Of a DNA stretch of 64,000 bases, positions 48,337 through 57,363 are shown in pieces. Each line of letters begins with the position of its first letter. Position 1 is the stretch's first letter. The stretch is from contig CAWELJ010000003.1 of assembly GCA_963809825.1 (NCBI GenBank), positions 425,939-489,938 of the forward strand, read 5' to 3'. Both the position numbers and the translations under genes were made by a program. The stretch is from Bog-473 sp963809825 (lineage in GTDB: Bacteria > Actinomycetota > Acidimicrobiia > Acidimicrobiales > RAAP-2). The notes below the pieces were generated by a model. It was not told the origin of the DNA, searched no databases, and worked only from the letters and a program-made list of their open reading frames with translations.

Positions 48337-50080
48337 GGGCGGGCGCTTCTTGGGCGGCGGTCTTGTCTGACTCGTCCAGGCGGGAGATCGGCGGGAGAAC
48401 CTCCTCGCGTCCGCTCAACGGCAGCGTCACGATGAAGGTCGAACCGGAGTCGGATGGACTCTCTGCGACTATCTGCCCCCCGTGGCGCTCGGCGATCTTG
48501 CGGCACAGCGCCAGGCCGATACCCGTGCCCGGATATTCAGTTCTCCCGTGGAGCCGTTCGAACACCCTGAAGATGCGCTGGCTGTAGCGCTGGTCGAACC
48601 CGATGCCGTTGTCCCGCACGGACAGTTCCACCCACTCGCCGGTCACCGTCGCGTCGATCTGCACTTCGGGTGGTACCCCCTCCCGGTGGAACTTGAGCGC
48701 GTTCGAGATCAGGTTCTGCAACAACTGCCGAATTTGCAACTCGTCGGCATTGATCGTCGGCAGCGCACCCACATGGACCACCGCGTTGGTGTCCTCGACC
48801 TGCGCCTCGAGATCGACGAGCACCTGGCGGGTGATCTCGGCCAGATCCACAGGTCGGAACGAATGTCCTTGCGTCGTGACTCGCGAGAACCTGAGCAGAT
48901 CCTCAATCAGGCGTTGCATGCGCTCCGCTGCTGCATTCGTCCTCTGTAGATAGTCGCGTCCGGTCTCGGAGAGATGATCGCCATCGGTCACCACGAGTTG
49001 CTCGGTGAAGGTGCGTACCTTGCGCAAGGGTTCCTGCAGGTCGTGGGACGCGATCGAGGCAAACTGGTCGAGCTCCTCGTTCGAACGGGCCAGTTCGGCC
49101 GCCCGTCGTTCGAGCGTCGAGTTGGCGCCGGTCAGATCGCTGTTGACCAACTCGAGCTCGGTGTTGACGGCACGGAGCTCATCGGCGGACCGCAGAACCC
49201 TGTACCCGAGCAGCAGCGCCGCCAGGGCCACGAGCGCGAAGGCGCCGAAGATCAGCCAGGGAAGCAACTGGTGCAGGCCCGTGACGCTCGCGAAGAGCGG
49301 GCCATCCGGTGCGGCGAGAACGATGTGCCAGTTCGAATTCTTCACCGACACCTGGTCGAAGTAGTGGCCCTGCACGTCGCCCGACGCCTGTTGCAGGGCT
49401 TGCACCGCTCCTGATCCCGGAATGACACGTCCGACCGTCGCGGCGGGGTTGGTCGTGGCCAGCACGGTGTCGTTGCCATCGACGAGGTAGTTGTGTGCCC
49501 CCGTGACACCTGGAATCTGCTTCAGCTCACCCGTGATGAACGAGCTCAATGCGTCGGGGGTGAAACCGGTGACAAGGATCCGCGTGCCCTCGGGCGTGGG
49601 GAAGGGCACCGCGAAGTCGATCACGCCGGTCGTCCCGTACGGCGACAGGTTTCCCAGCCCGTAGGGGTGTCCCGAGCGCACGAGGGCCACGGCCGCCGAC
49701 TTGGGCAGCTCCGCGCGGGCCTGGGCCGTGAAGCCGGACGAGGAGGCGAGCACCGAGCCGTCAGAGCCGATCAGCGCGAGATACCCCTTCTGGGTGCCCT
49801 CCTGCTTGTTCATCGTCTGGGTTGAGACCGAAGGGGCGCCGTAGGTCTGCGTGTCCTGCGGGACCTGCTGCTGGACGGTCTGGAAGAGGCTGGCGATCAG
49901 GGCCTCGGCGAGCTGCGCCCGTTGGTGGACCTCCACCTCGATACCGCCCTTGGACTTCGCCTGGGTGTCCGACAGCTCAATAGAGAACACCGTCAACAAC
50001 GCCAGCACGATGCAGGCGCCGATAACAATGACAATGACCGCCTTGGAGTGGCGCAAGGCCGCACCCCCGTTCCTCGCCAC
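48329..50080 (-). CDS. Membrane sensor histidine kinase
   Basis: A 583-residue kinase. TM1 at about 12-34 (KAVIVIVIGACIVLALLTVF), an extracytoplasmic sensor of about 230 residues with the Cache-like sequence YLALIGSDGSVLASSS and NYLVDGNDTVLAT, TM2 at about 270-292 (LLPWLIFGAFALVALAALLLGY). A coiled coil follows (ELRAVNTELELVNSDLTGA), then HisKA with SHDLQEPLRK near 347, and HATPase boxes NLISNALKFH (N), DNGIGFD (G1) and GTGIGLALC (G2). GTG start at 50080. Senses an external small molecule and phosphorylates the adjacent receiver. Confidence 0.92.
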   Translation of the reverse strand: MARNGGAALRHSKAVIVIVIGACIVLALLTVFSIELSDTQAKSKGGIEVEVHQRAQLAEALIASLFQTVQQQVPQDTQTYGAPSVSTQTMNKQEGTQKGYLALIGSDGSVLASSSGFTAQARAELPKSAAVALVRSGHPYGLGNLSPYGTTGVIDFAVPFPTPEGTRILVTGFTPDALSSFITGELKQIPGVTGAHNYLVDGNDTVLATTNPAATVGRVIPGSGAVQALQQASGDVQGHYFDQVSVKNSNWHIVLAAPDGPLFASVTGLHQLLPWLIFGAFALVALAALLLGYRVLRSADELRAVNTELELVNSDLTGANSTLERRAAELARSNEELDQFASIASHDLQEPLRKVRTFTEQLVVTDGDHLSETGRDYLQRTNAAAERMQRLIEDLLRFSRVTTQGHSFRPVDLAEITRQVLVDLEAQVEDTNAVVHVGALPTINADELQIRQLLQNLISNALKFHREGVPPEVQIDATVTGEWVELSVRDNGIGFDQRYSQRIFRVFERLHGRTEYPGTGIGLALCRKIAERHGGQIVAESPSDSGSTFIVTLPLSGREEVLPPISRLDESDKTAAQEAPAHA

Positions 50081-50254
50081 GACATTTAATCACGGCGGTA
50101 TCCACGACGACCATGGACCAAAAGTCAGGTCTTGGTTGTGCAACCGTTGACATTGTGGCGATGCGCTCCGGTTCACGAGGAGCGAAGTGGTCCCCAACGA
50201 ACGCTTGGGTGCGACTGCAGCGCGAACGGCGCCGTCGTTCCCGGTGCGGCCCAA

Positions 50255-51181
50255 TCACGGCAACGCCTCAATCGGCGGGACTGTCATCGCGCGCTTCCGA
50301 GCGCCGCCGAGCTTCTCGTCGTCGAGACGGCCGTCGGGTGAGCCCGCCACCAAGGGCGACCTCGTGAGGACGACCACGCCCGCCACCAAGACCGCCAGAG
50401 CGAGGACCTCGAGGCTGACCCAGAATGCGCCGTTGCGGAGGATGTCGCCGAAAAGGGTGATACCGAGCACGATGCTGACGAGCGGGTTCGTGGTCACCAA
50501 CGTCGTGCGGGAGGCCGTGATCGGGCCGGCATGGAGCGCACTCTGGAGCAAGAAGACGGTACCGACGCCGACCACCGCGAGCATGTACGGCTCGAAGTGG
50601 GTGAAGACGGCACTCCAGCCGTTGTTCAGATAGCTCGTGATCGCCTTGGTGAGGGCCGAGGTGTACGAGGCGCTGACAGCCGTGGCGGCGCCCAGGGCCG
50701 CGGCACGCCACCAGCGCGGGCCCCGCAGCCCGGCAATGACACCGACGGCGATGGCGGCTGCCACGGCGGCTGTGGCCACCACCCATTGGCCGGTGGTGGG
50801 GAGCTCCTGGCCCCCATGGGGACGGGCGGCCAGGAAGAACCCACCGAGTCCGATCACGACCGTCACCGCTCCGATCCATTCCCGCGCCCCGAGGTGGTAT
50901 CGGAACCATACGGCGAGGATCAACAGCAGGAACAGCAACTCGGTGGTGAGCACCGGCTGCACCGAGCTCAGCTCGCCGTGCTTCAGTGCGATGGCCACGA
51001 ATCCGAACTGCACCAGGCTGAATGCGAACCCGATGAGCCAGACCTTCTGCCGGACCGCATGCCCGATGAGGCTCGCCCGTAGGGCGGACGCCTCCGGCGC
51101 CGTCTCGACGCCCATGCGCTGCAACACGGACGTCAGGGCGTTCGTGAAGGCGGCGAGAGCGGCGAAGAAGACTGCTACCAC
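50255..51181 (-). CDS. DMT-superfamily (EamA-type) transporter
   Basis: A 308-residue membrane protein with about ten hydrophobic segments. FVAIALKHGELSSVQPVLTTELLFLLLILAVWFR is the end of the first EamA unit and TLVTTNPLVSIVLGITLFGDILR the matching part of the second. A hydrophilic C-terminal tail (DGRLDDEKLGGARKRAMT) follows. Start taken as GTG 51181, the point where hydrophobic sequence begins; the longer open frame upstream is not protein-like. Exports or imports small metabolites; substrate unknown. Confidence 0.82.
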   Translation of the reverse strand: MVAVFFAALAAFTNALTSVLQRMGVETAPEASALRASLIGHAVRQKVWLIGFAFSLVQFGFVAIALKHGELSSVQPVLTTELLFLLLILAVWFRYHLGAREWIGAVTVVIGLGGFFLAARPHGGQELPTTGQWVVATAAVAAAIAVGVIAGLRGPRWWRAAALGAATAVSASYTSALTKAITSYLNNGWSAVFTHFEPYMLAVVGVGTVFLLQSALHAGPITASRTTLVTTNPLVSIVLGITLFGDILRNGAFWVSLEVLALAVLVAGVVVLTRSPLVAGSPDGRLDDEKLGGARKRAMTVPPIEALP

Positions 51182-51464
51182 GTCTTCGCCAATCTCGGCG
51201 CCTCGACTTTGGGCCTCTTCATGGGTACACCGAACGACGCATGGGTCATCGATCCTGGGTCCGTGGACCATTCGTGGTGACGAGACGACCTGGCAACCGC
51301 GGCGCCGCGGCACGCACGGGCTCCCGGGTCCTGCAACCTGCAATTCCTCAAAATAGCGGTTCTCGTGAGGCACCCTCGCCGGATCGGGCGGTCCTGTGCG
51401 GACCCATGGCATGCTCGGCCGACGGACGCGACAATGACGCTCCGATCTCCGGGGGAGGCCATCA

Positions 51465-52088
51465 GTGATTCGTGCCGTCCTGTTCGACTTCGGCGGGGTC
51501 ATCACGTCCAGCCCGTTCGAAGCCTTTGCCCACCTCGAGGTCGAACGCGGTCTCCCGACTGATTTCATCCGCACCGTCAATGCCACCAATCCGGACGCCA
51601 ATGCGTGGGCCCTGCTCGAACGAGGCGAGGTCGACGTCGAGGCGTTCGGCACACTGTGGTCGGCCGAGTCCGGGGCCCTGGGCCACGAATTGGACGGGCG
51701 GCTCGTGCTGGAACGTCTGGCGGGGGAGATCAGGCCGCAGATGGTGGCGGCAATCCGCGCCTGCGGCACGACCTACAAGACGGCATGCCTCACCAACAAC
51801 TTCGCCCGGGCGGAATCCGTCCTTTCGGCCGAGGTGGCAGCTGTGTATGCGCTCTTCGATGCGGTCCTCGAGTCGCGCGTCCTGGGTGTACGGAAGCCGG
51901 ACACCCGGTTCTACGAGCTCGCGTGCGACACCCTCAGCGTCCAACCCGACGAATGCGTCTTCCTCGACGACCTCGGCGTGAACCTCAAGCCGGCGCGAGC
52001 CCTCGGGATGCACACCATCAAGGTGACCGACCCCGCCGTGGCGCTCGCCGAGCTCGAGGAACTGCTCGGGCTCGAACTCAGCGGCTGA
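51465..52088 (+). CDS. HAD-family hydrolase (epoxide-hydrolase N-terminal-like)
   Basis: A 207-residue HAD phosphatase-fold protein. Motif I AVLFDFGGVI, motif II TNNF, motif III Lys in RKPDTRFYE, motif IV FLDDLGVNLKPARALG. The FGGV form of motif I (second Asp replaced) is characteristic of the sEH-N-like group, of which many are phosphatases of small organic phosphates. GTG start at 51465. No clear operon partner. Confidence 0.85.
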   Translation: MIRAVLFDFGGVITSSPFEAFAHLEVERGLPTDFIRTVNATNPDANAWALLERGEVDVEAFGTLWSAESGALGHELDGRLVLERLAGEIRPQMVAAIRACGTTYKTACLTNNFARAESVLSAEVAAVYALFDAVLESRVLGVRKPDTRFYELACDTLSVQPDECVFLDDLGVNLKPARALGMHTIKVTDPAVALAELEELLGLELSG

Positions 52089-52116
52089 GGACCGCCTAGC
52101 CAGCCGGACAATACGG

Positions 52117-52983
52117 TCAACAGCGATAGACGCGCTCCGCGTTCAGTGCAAAGAGCTTGGCGCGGGATTCGCCGTCGAGTCCGGCCGTCACACCGCTGAA
52201 CACTTCGTAGAGCTCGTCGAAGGTGCCGTACATGGCATCAACAGGAAAGTTGCTGGCAAACATGCAACGGTCGACCCCGAACACCTCAATCGCATATTCG
52301 AGCCACGGCGCGAAGGCATCGACACGCATGCACTCCAATGGCATGGCGAGACCCGAAAGCTTGCACAAGAAGTTGCCGCCGAGGTCGGCCAGCGCGTCGA
52401 TGCCGACTCGCCAAAGGGCGCGCTCCTCGTCGGAATTCGACCGGGGCCATCCGGTGTGCTCGACGACGACGGTCAGATCATCGAAGGCGGCAAGCTGCGA
52501 TGCCGCCTGTCGAAGCTGATCGGGGTGGGCCATGAGCTCGAAGACCAGGTTCCGTTCCTGCAGAGCACGGAGCGCTCCGGGGTCGGGCACCGGGTTCGCG
52601 TTGACCCCCATCGGGCGGACCCCGCGGAACAGTGGCGCGGCCATCTGCCGATCGATGAGCTCGACCGCTTCGGCAACCGACTCCGTAGGGGGGAGGCCGC
52701 CGATGATGGCATGCGGGCCTCCGGCGGCGGGAGCGTTGCGATCGAGCTCGATGGTCTCGTCGATTGAGTTCCCGCCGGTCGCGGCGGCGACGTTGATGAA
52801 CTTCTCGACGTTCCACCCAGCCGTCTCGCTCTGGTAGATGTCGACGTCGAAACGACGGGACATCCTCGACGCGTCACCGGCGCCGTTCTCTTGGGAGCGC
52901 GAGAGGTACGGGTACCAGTCGCCGCGTGCCGGGTCCCAGAGATGCACATGAGCGTCGACGATCCGCGTGGGTCGGGTCGTCAT
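52117..52983 (-). CDS. Amidohydrolase_2 family protein
   Basis: A 288-residue TIM-barrel hydrolase. RIVDAHVHLWDP carries the HxH metal motif of the 2-pyrone-4,6-dicarboxylate-lactonase-like group, VVEHTGWP and FLCKLSGLAMP the next strands, and RCMFASNFPVDAM the last, with N where many members have D (FGSDxP). ATG 52983 overlaps the SDR stop by one base (TGATG). It closes a three-gene operon with an SDR and a Baeyer-Villiger oxygenase, so a lactone or ring-cleavage product is a reasonable substrate guess. Confidence 0.85.
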   Translation of the reverse strand: MTTRPTRIVDAHVHLWDPARGDWYPYLSRSQENGAGDASRMSRRFDVDIYQSETAGWNVEKFINVAAATGGNSIDETIELDRNAPAAGGPHAIIGGLPPTESVAEAVELIDRQMAAPLFRGVRPMGVNANPVPDPGALRALQERNLVFELMAHPDQLRQAASQLAAFDDLTVVVEHTGWPRSNSDEERALWRVGIDALADLGGNFLCKLSGLAMPLECMRVDAFAPWLEYAIEVFGVDRCMFASNFPVDAMYGTFDELYEVFSGVTAGLDGESRAKLFALNAERVYRC

Positions 52984-54632
52984 CACTCCCCCACGGGTCG
53001 CGGATGGCCGGCGACGATCTCCCTGAGCGTGGCGTCGAGCCAATCGGGTACGGCGGGCCCGCCGTAGGTGATGCTGCCGCTCGGGCGGGGATGACTGCGC
53101 AGTCCGATCCAGCCGGCGCCCACCACCAGCTCCGCTCCGGCCAGTCCGGTTGCCGCAGGATTGCCGAAGAGCTCGGCAACGAGCGCAGCGGCCGGGCCGG
53201 CGGCCTCCATCTCCGAGGTCTCGATACTCGCGGCGAAGGCTGCGACGCGTCCCTCCGTCGCGCCCGCAGCAACGCGGGCGAGCTGTGCCGAGGCCTGGGC
53301 TCGACTACGACCCCCTGTGGTGACGGCATCGGTGAGGGTCACCAGCTGCACGGGACGTGCGATGCTCGATGCGTAGTCGGCGGCCGCCCGCGCCCATGCG
53401 GCGTCGGCGTAGATCTGGTCGATGATCCCGCGGTGCTCGGCGAGCACCCGCTCCCACCCGTCCGGTGAGGCCGTCGGTTGCCGACCGTCCGGAGCCACGA
53501 CGATGGCGTCGATCGGTCCTGCCGTGCCGGCAATGGAGCTCAGCGATTTGGCGGCGTCCTCGAAACCGTGAGCACTCTCGGCGCGGTGGCATGTGATGGA
53601 TCGAGCCTCCAGGGCCGCAGTGAGCGCGGTAGCCAATCGTGGACGGTCGGTGACGACGGCACACGATCGAACGTGTGTCGATGCGGCCTCGGCGGGTTCC
53701 GCATCGCCGAAGACGCTCCCGAAGCGGGGGTTGCCACCACCGCCGCTGAACTGGCTGGCCTCGGCCGCGGCGAACGCCCGCGGGATGACGGCCCCGAGTA
53801 CCCCCGGGAGGCTGACCGCGTCGTCGGTCCGAACCACCTCGAGCAGCCGGGGCTCCTCCACGACCGCCACCTCCGACCCACCGGCGAAGAGCACCCGCCC
53901 GCTGCACCACCGGAATCTGTTGTCGACGAGGTAGGCGCCGAAGGGCCCGAGGTCCTCGGGCCGCGGTACCGAGTTGAGCGAGAGTCCGCCCCCGCCGGAG
54001 GCCCTGCCCTCCCGACGGGCACGCTCGATGGCGGCGGCGACCATCCGAGTGGCGGCGATCGGTGACATCGCGTTGATGGTCACCCCCGGCGGAGGCCGCC
54101 GCCCCAATTGCCACGTGAGGGAGGCGATGGCCCGCTTGGCGCAGCTGTAGGCCCCGGCATCGGCGGCGCGCCAGCCCGAACCGGAGGTGACGCCGAGAAT
54201 GCTGCCGCGCCCGGCGGCAGCCATCAGCGGGAGGGCCGCATCGAGGACGTTCATGTAGCCCCCGAGGTGCACGCCGAGCACCGCGAGCCATTCCTCCTCG
54301 GTACCCTCTGCGAAACCAGTGTGCCGCGTGATGCCGGCGACGTTGACTACGGCGTCGAGCCCGCCGTATTCGTCGGCCAGTCCGCCGAACAGGTCGCGCA
54401 CCGCAGTGACGTCGGTGACCGACACGTCCGAGGCCCGGGCCGAGCCACCCGCTGCGACGATGCGACCGGCTGTGGTCTCCTCCGGCTCCCGGAGCCGCTC
54501 GGAGCCGTCGAGGGTGACGAGGGGGTCCATCGTGACGACATGCCAGCCGCCACGACCGAGGTCCTCCGCGATGGCCGCTCCGATCCCGGCCCCGCCGCCC
54601 GTCACGACGGCGACCTGTTGACGCGCGCTCAC
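52983..54632 (-). CDS. Two-domain SDR: active N-terminal and degenerate C-terminal unit
   Basis: A 549-residue protein. Residues 1-255 are a classical SDR: TGGGAGIGAAIAEDLG, VNVAGITRHT, SGSGW and the catalytic YSCAK. Residues about 340-545 repeat the fold but lose the key residues: the cofactor loop is CAVVTDRPRLATAL (no GxxxGxG), VVAPDG takes the place of NxAG, and YxxxK is replaced by RSRAQASAQLA. Between them is a linker rich in Ala/Gly. GTG 54632 overlaps the oxygenase stop (GTGA). The second unit may be structural or regulatory. Substrate unknown. Confidence 0.82.
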   Translation of the reverse strand: MSARQQVAVVTGGGAGIGAAIAEDLGRGGWHVVTMDPLVTLDGSERLREPEETTAGRIVAAGGSARASDVSVTDVTAVRDLFGGLADEYGGLDAVVNVAGITRHTGFAEGTEEEWLAVLGVHLGGYMNVLDAALPLMAAAGRGSILGVTSGSGWRAADAGAYSCAKRAIASLTWQLGRRPPPGVTINAMSPIAATRMVAAAIERARREGRASGGGGLSLNSVPRPEDLGPFGAYLVDNRFRWCSGRVLFAGGSEVAVVEEPRLLEVVRTDDAVSLPGVLGAVIPRAFAAAEASQFSGGGGNPRFGSVFGDAEPAEAASTHVRSCAVVTDRPRLATALTAALEARSITCHRAESAHGFEDAAKSLSSIAGTAGPIDAIVVAPDGRQPTASPDGWERVLAEHRGIIDQIYADAAWARAAADYASSIARPVQLVTLTDAVTTGGRSRAQASAQLARVAAGATEGRVAAFAASIETSEMEAAGPAAALVAELFGNPAATGLAGAELVVGAGWIGLRSHPRPSGSITYGGPAVPDWLDATLREIVAGHPRPVGE

Positions 54633-56458
54633 GATGCCGGCGACCGGACCTCGAGCTCCAGGCCTTCGAAGCGGCTGGCCTCGAGCCATTGCTCGAGCAG
54701 CTCGCAATAGCCGAAGACGTCACCTCTCCCCGAGCCATAGTTGCCGTTGCGGGGGTTCGTCAGTTCCGGGTGACCCTCGTTGTTGAGGCGGGACGGCGTG
54801 CAGGCAGACATCACCGCGCTCGGATCGACGAAGGATTCGACGATCTTCTGCGTCCACTCTTCCTCTGCCGCGGCACTCACGTCGAACACCTCCACGTCCT
54901 GCTGCACCAGCTGACCGATGACGCCGCCGACGAACTTGGCTCCGAACACGGCCAGGCGCGTGTAGTTGACGGTGACCACCGCCTGCTGCCCCGGGGCGGG
55001 CATGACGAACATGTTCGGGAAGCCACGGGTCATCATCCCGAAGAGGCTGGAGGCCCCGTCGGCCCACTTCTCGGCCAGCGTGACACCGCCGCGTCCGACT
55101 ATCTCGTGCCCAGCGCGTCGGAAGAGAGGGGTGACCTCAGCCTCGAAGCCGGTCCCGTAGATGATGCAGTCGACGTCGTACTGCTTCCCGTCGACGACCG
55201 GGCCCTGCTCGCTGATCCGTTCGATCCCGCCAGGGCAGTCGACCAGCGAGACGTTCGGGTTGTTGAATGCCAGCAGATACTCGTCGTGGAAGCACGGCCG
55301 CTTGCAGAGATACCTGTAGTACGGCTTGAGGATCTCGGCCGCGTCGGGGTCGGCCACCAACTCCTCGACCCGTCGCCGGTGCGCATCCATGACCCCGTAG
55401 TCGATTCTCTCTGCGCTCCGACGGAACTCCTCCGGCGTCATACCTTGAATTCGCGGCGGATGCTGAACCGCTGCGTAGTCGTGCGTCCACCCGTCGTCGA
55501 CCTGGTCGACTTCGACGGAGCGGCCCGACATGATCGCCTCGAAGTTCTCCATCCGGGACTGTTGCCACCCCGGCACGAGCCCGTGCGCAAAGCCGGGATC
55601 CGTGGGGCGGTTGCCCCGCTCGCCGATGGCCGACGGCGTCCGCTGGAACACATAGAGGTGCCGTGCCGACTCGGCCAGCGGCGGCACACATTGAATGCCA
55701 CTCGCCCCGGTGCCGATGAGAGCGACGGTCTTGTCCGCCAGCCCCGTCAGCGGCTCGTGCCGACCTCCACCGGTGTACTCGTAGTCCCATCGAGCAGTGT
55801 GGAACGAGCGACCCGCAAAGGCCTCCATGCCACGGATGGCAGGCAACTTCATAAGGTTGAGGATCCCGACCGCCAGCACGTACCAGCGACACGTCAACTC
55901 GTCGCCGGCCCGGTCGGTGTGGATCTTCCACCGGGCCGCGTCCTCGTGCCACTCCGCGCGGGTCACCCCGGTGTGGAACAACCCGCCGGCCACAAGGTCG
56001 TACCGGTCGGCGATCGCCTCGAGGTGGCGCAGGATCTCCTCGCCGTAGGCGTAGCGGTGTGTCGGGACGTAGTCGAGCTCCTCGAGCATCGGGAGGTAGA
56101 TATACGACTCGACGTCGCACATGACGCCTGGGTAGCGGTTCCAGTACCAGGTACCCCCGATGCCGCCGGCCTGGTCGACGATGCGGATCCGCTCAATGCC
56201 GGCTTGGCGGAGCTGAACGCCGGCGAGGACGCCGGCGATCCCCCCGCCCACGATGACGACCTCGACGTCATCGACGACCGGGTCGCGCTCGATGAATGGC
56301 GTGAAGGGGTCGTCTAGGTAGCGTGCGAAGTGCTCGTCAGTTCGCATGTCCCGGATGTCCGCACGGCCGGGTACGAGACGCTTGTCGCGCTCGAGCAGGT
56401 ACTTGGCGCGGACGACCTCGGGGTCGTAGTTCGCGTCCGTCGGGTCGGATCCAGGCAT
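54629..56458 (-). CDS. FAD-dependent Baeyer-Villiger-type monooxygenase
   Basis: A 609-residue flavoprotein. FAD loop VIVGGGIAGVLAGVQL with GGIGGTWYWNRYPGVMCDVES directly after, the Baeyer-Villiger/flavin monooxygenase pattern; fingerprint FAGRSFHTARWDYEYTG (FxGxxxHxxxWD); NADP loop ALIGTGASGIQCVPPLA. The N-terminal 75 residues are an extra lead, as in the steroid- and phenylacetone-type group. First gene of the operon with an SDR and an amidohydrolase. Substrate not known: ketone oxidation to an ester or lactone is the expected reaction. Confidence 0.92.
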   Translation of the reverse strand: MPGSDPTDANYDPEVVRAKYLLERDKRLVPGRADIRDMRTDEHFARYLDDPFTPFIERDPVVDDVEVVIVGGGIAGVLAGVQLRQAGIERIRIVDQAGGIGGTWYWNRYPGVMCDVESYIYLPMLEELDYVPTHRYAYGEEILRHLEAIADRYDLVAGGLFHTGVTRAEWHEDAARWKIHTDRAGDELTCRWYVLAVGILNLMKLPAIRGMEAFAGRSFHTARWDYEYTGGGRHEPLTGLADKTVALIGTGASGIQCVPPLAESARHLYVFQRTPSAIGERGNRPTDPGFAHGLVPGWQQSRMENFEAIMSGRSVEVDQVDDGWTHDYAAVQHPPRIQGMTPEEFRRSAERIDYGVMDAHRRRVEELVADPDAAEILKPYYRYLCKRPCFHDEYLLAFNNPNVSLVDCPGGIERISEQGPVVDGKQYDVDCIIYGTGFEAEVTPLFRRAGHEIVGRGGVTLAEKWADGASSLFGMMTRGFPNMFVMPAPGQQAVVTVNYTRLAVFGAKFVGGVIGQLVQQDVEVFDVSAAAEEEWTQKIVESFVDPSAVMSACTPSRLNNEGHPELTNPRNGNYGSGRGDVFGYCELLEQWLEASRFEGLELEVRSPAS

Positions 56459-56779
56459 GCCGCAACACTAGGCCAGGTCTCGATAATTCGGCCTCAGGGC
56501 AGGCAACTCCGCCCCTTCGGCGGCGAGAGCAGCGTCCGACATCGGCCGTCCCTCTCCCGGCGTGCTGAGGGCGGGCAAGGGTCCATCGGTCGAGGCTCGC
56601 GCTGGCGTCGGGAACGATGGTCACCGGAGGGCGGCGCCAGCAGCAGGTCCGAGGTGGGATACCAAGAACCTCGGTGTCCAGCGAGATCCCGTGGCGGAGC
56701 TGGCTGAGCCAAGGAACCGGCCTGCTCGGGAGAATCAAGCCGATAGCGTCTGCGACCAAGGGATTGAGAGGAGCCGGCG
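56459..56779. other. Divergent intergenic region, 321 bases
   Basis: No coding pattern is seen. It holds an inverted repeat CCGAGGT (56649-56655) / ACCTCGG (56668-56674) with 12 bases between the arms. Control region for the oxygenase operon (minus) and ohr (plus). Confidence 0.5.
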
Positions 56780-57238
56780 ATGGCCAAATCGTTGTACACG
56801 GCCCGGGCCCACGTCACAGGCGGCCGAGCACAAGGACACGGCGTCACCAGCGACGGGGCGTTGGATGTCCAGCTGCGCACTCCGATTGAAATGGGGGGCG
56901 AAGGTGGCGGCACCAATCCGGAACAGCTTTTCGCGGTGGGCTACGCCGCGTGCTTCGAGGGGGCCCTCGGAGTGGTGGGGCGTCGAGAGCGAGTGGACCT
57001 CGGCGCCGTCTCTATCGATGCAGAGGTCAGCCTGATCACCACTGAGAACCGCGGCTTCAATGTGGCCGTGGGACTCGACGTCTCGCTTCCGGGAGTGAGT
57101 GACAACGAGCGCGCCATTTCGATTGTGGCCGCAGCGCACGAGGTGTGCCCCTACTCCAACGCCACTCGCGGCAACGTGGAAGTGAATCTGAAGGCCAACG
57201 GCCGGTCCGTCCCGACTCCTCTTCCTGCCCACAAGTGA
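56780..57238 (+). CDS. ohr: Organic hydroperoxide resistance protein, Ohr/OsmC family
   Basis: A 152-residue Ohr. The catalytic cysteines are in AVGYAACFEGALGVV and AAHEVCPYSNATRGN, and the conserved arginine lies in the N-terminal strand region (GRAQGHG). Length and order match Ohr rather than OsmC. It reduces organic peroxides using lipoylated or other thiol donors in the cytosol. GAGGAG precedes ATG 56780. No OhrR (MarR) regulator gene is beside it. Confidence 0.9.
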   Translation: MAKSLYTARAHVTGGRAQGHGVTSDGALDVQLRTPIEMGGEGGGTNPEQLFAVGYAACFEGALGVVGRRERVDLGAVSIDAEVSLITTENRGFNVAVGLDVSLPGVSDNERAISIVAAAHEVCPYSNATRGNVEVNLKANGRSVPTPLPAHK

Positions 57239-57363
57239 CCGGTTCGGCATCCGCACGAAGGGGCCCGATGAAGGCGACTGATCCAGTGGTCACGCCCTCC
57301 GGGCATACTGCTGCGCTGTAATCGTTCAGCGCGTGAGACTTCCGAGAGGCTCGAATGGGGGAC

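Noticed and set aside
50255..51769. Extended N terminus for the DMT transporter
   Set aside because: The first 195 residues of the long frame are not membrane-like and overlap the HAD gene in antisense; hydrophobic sequence begins at GTG 51181.
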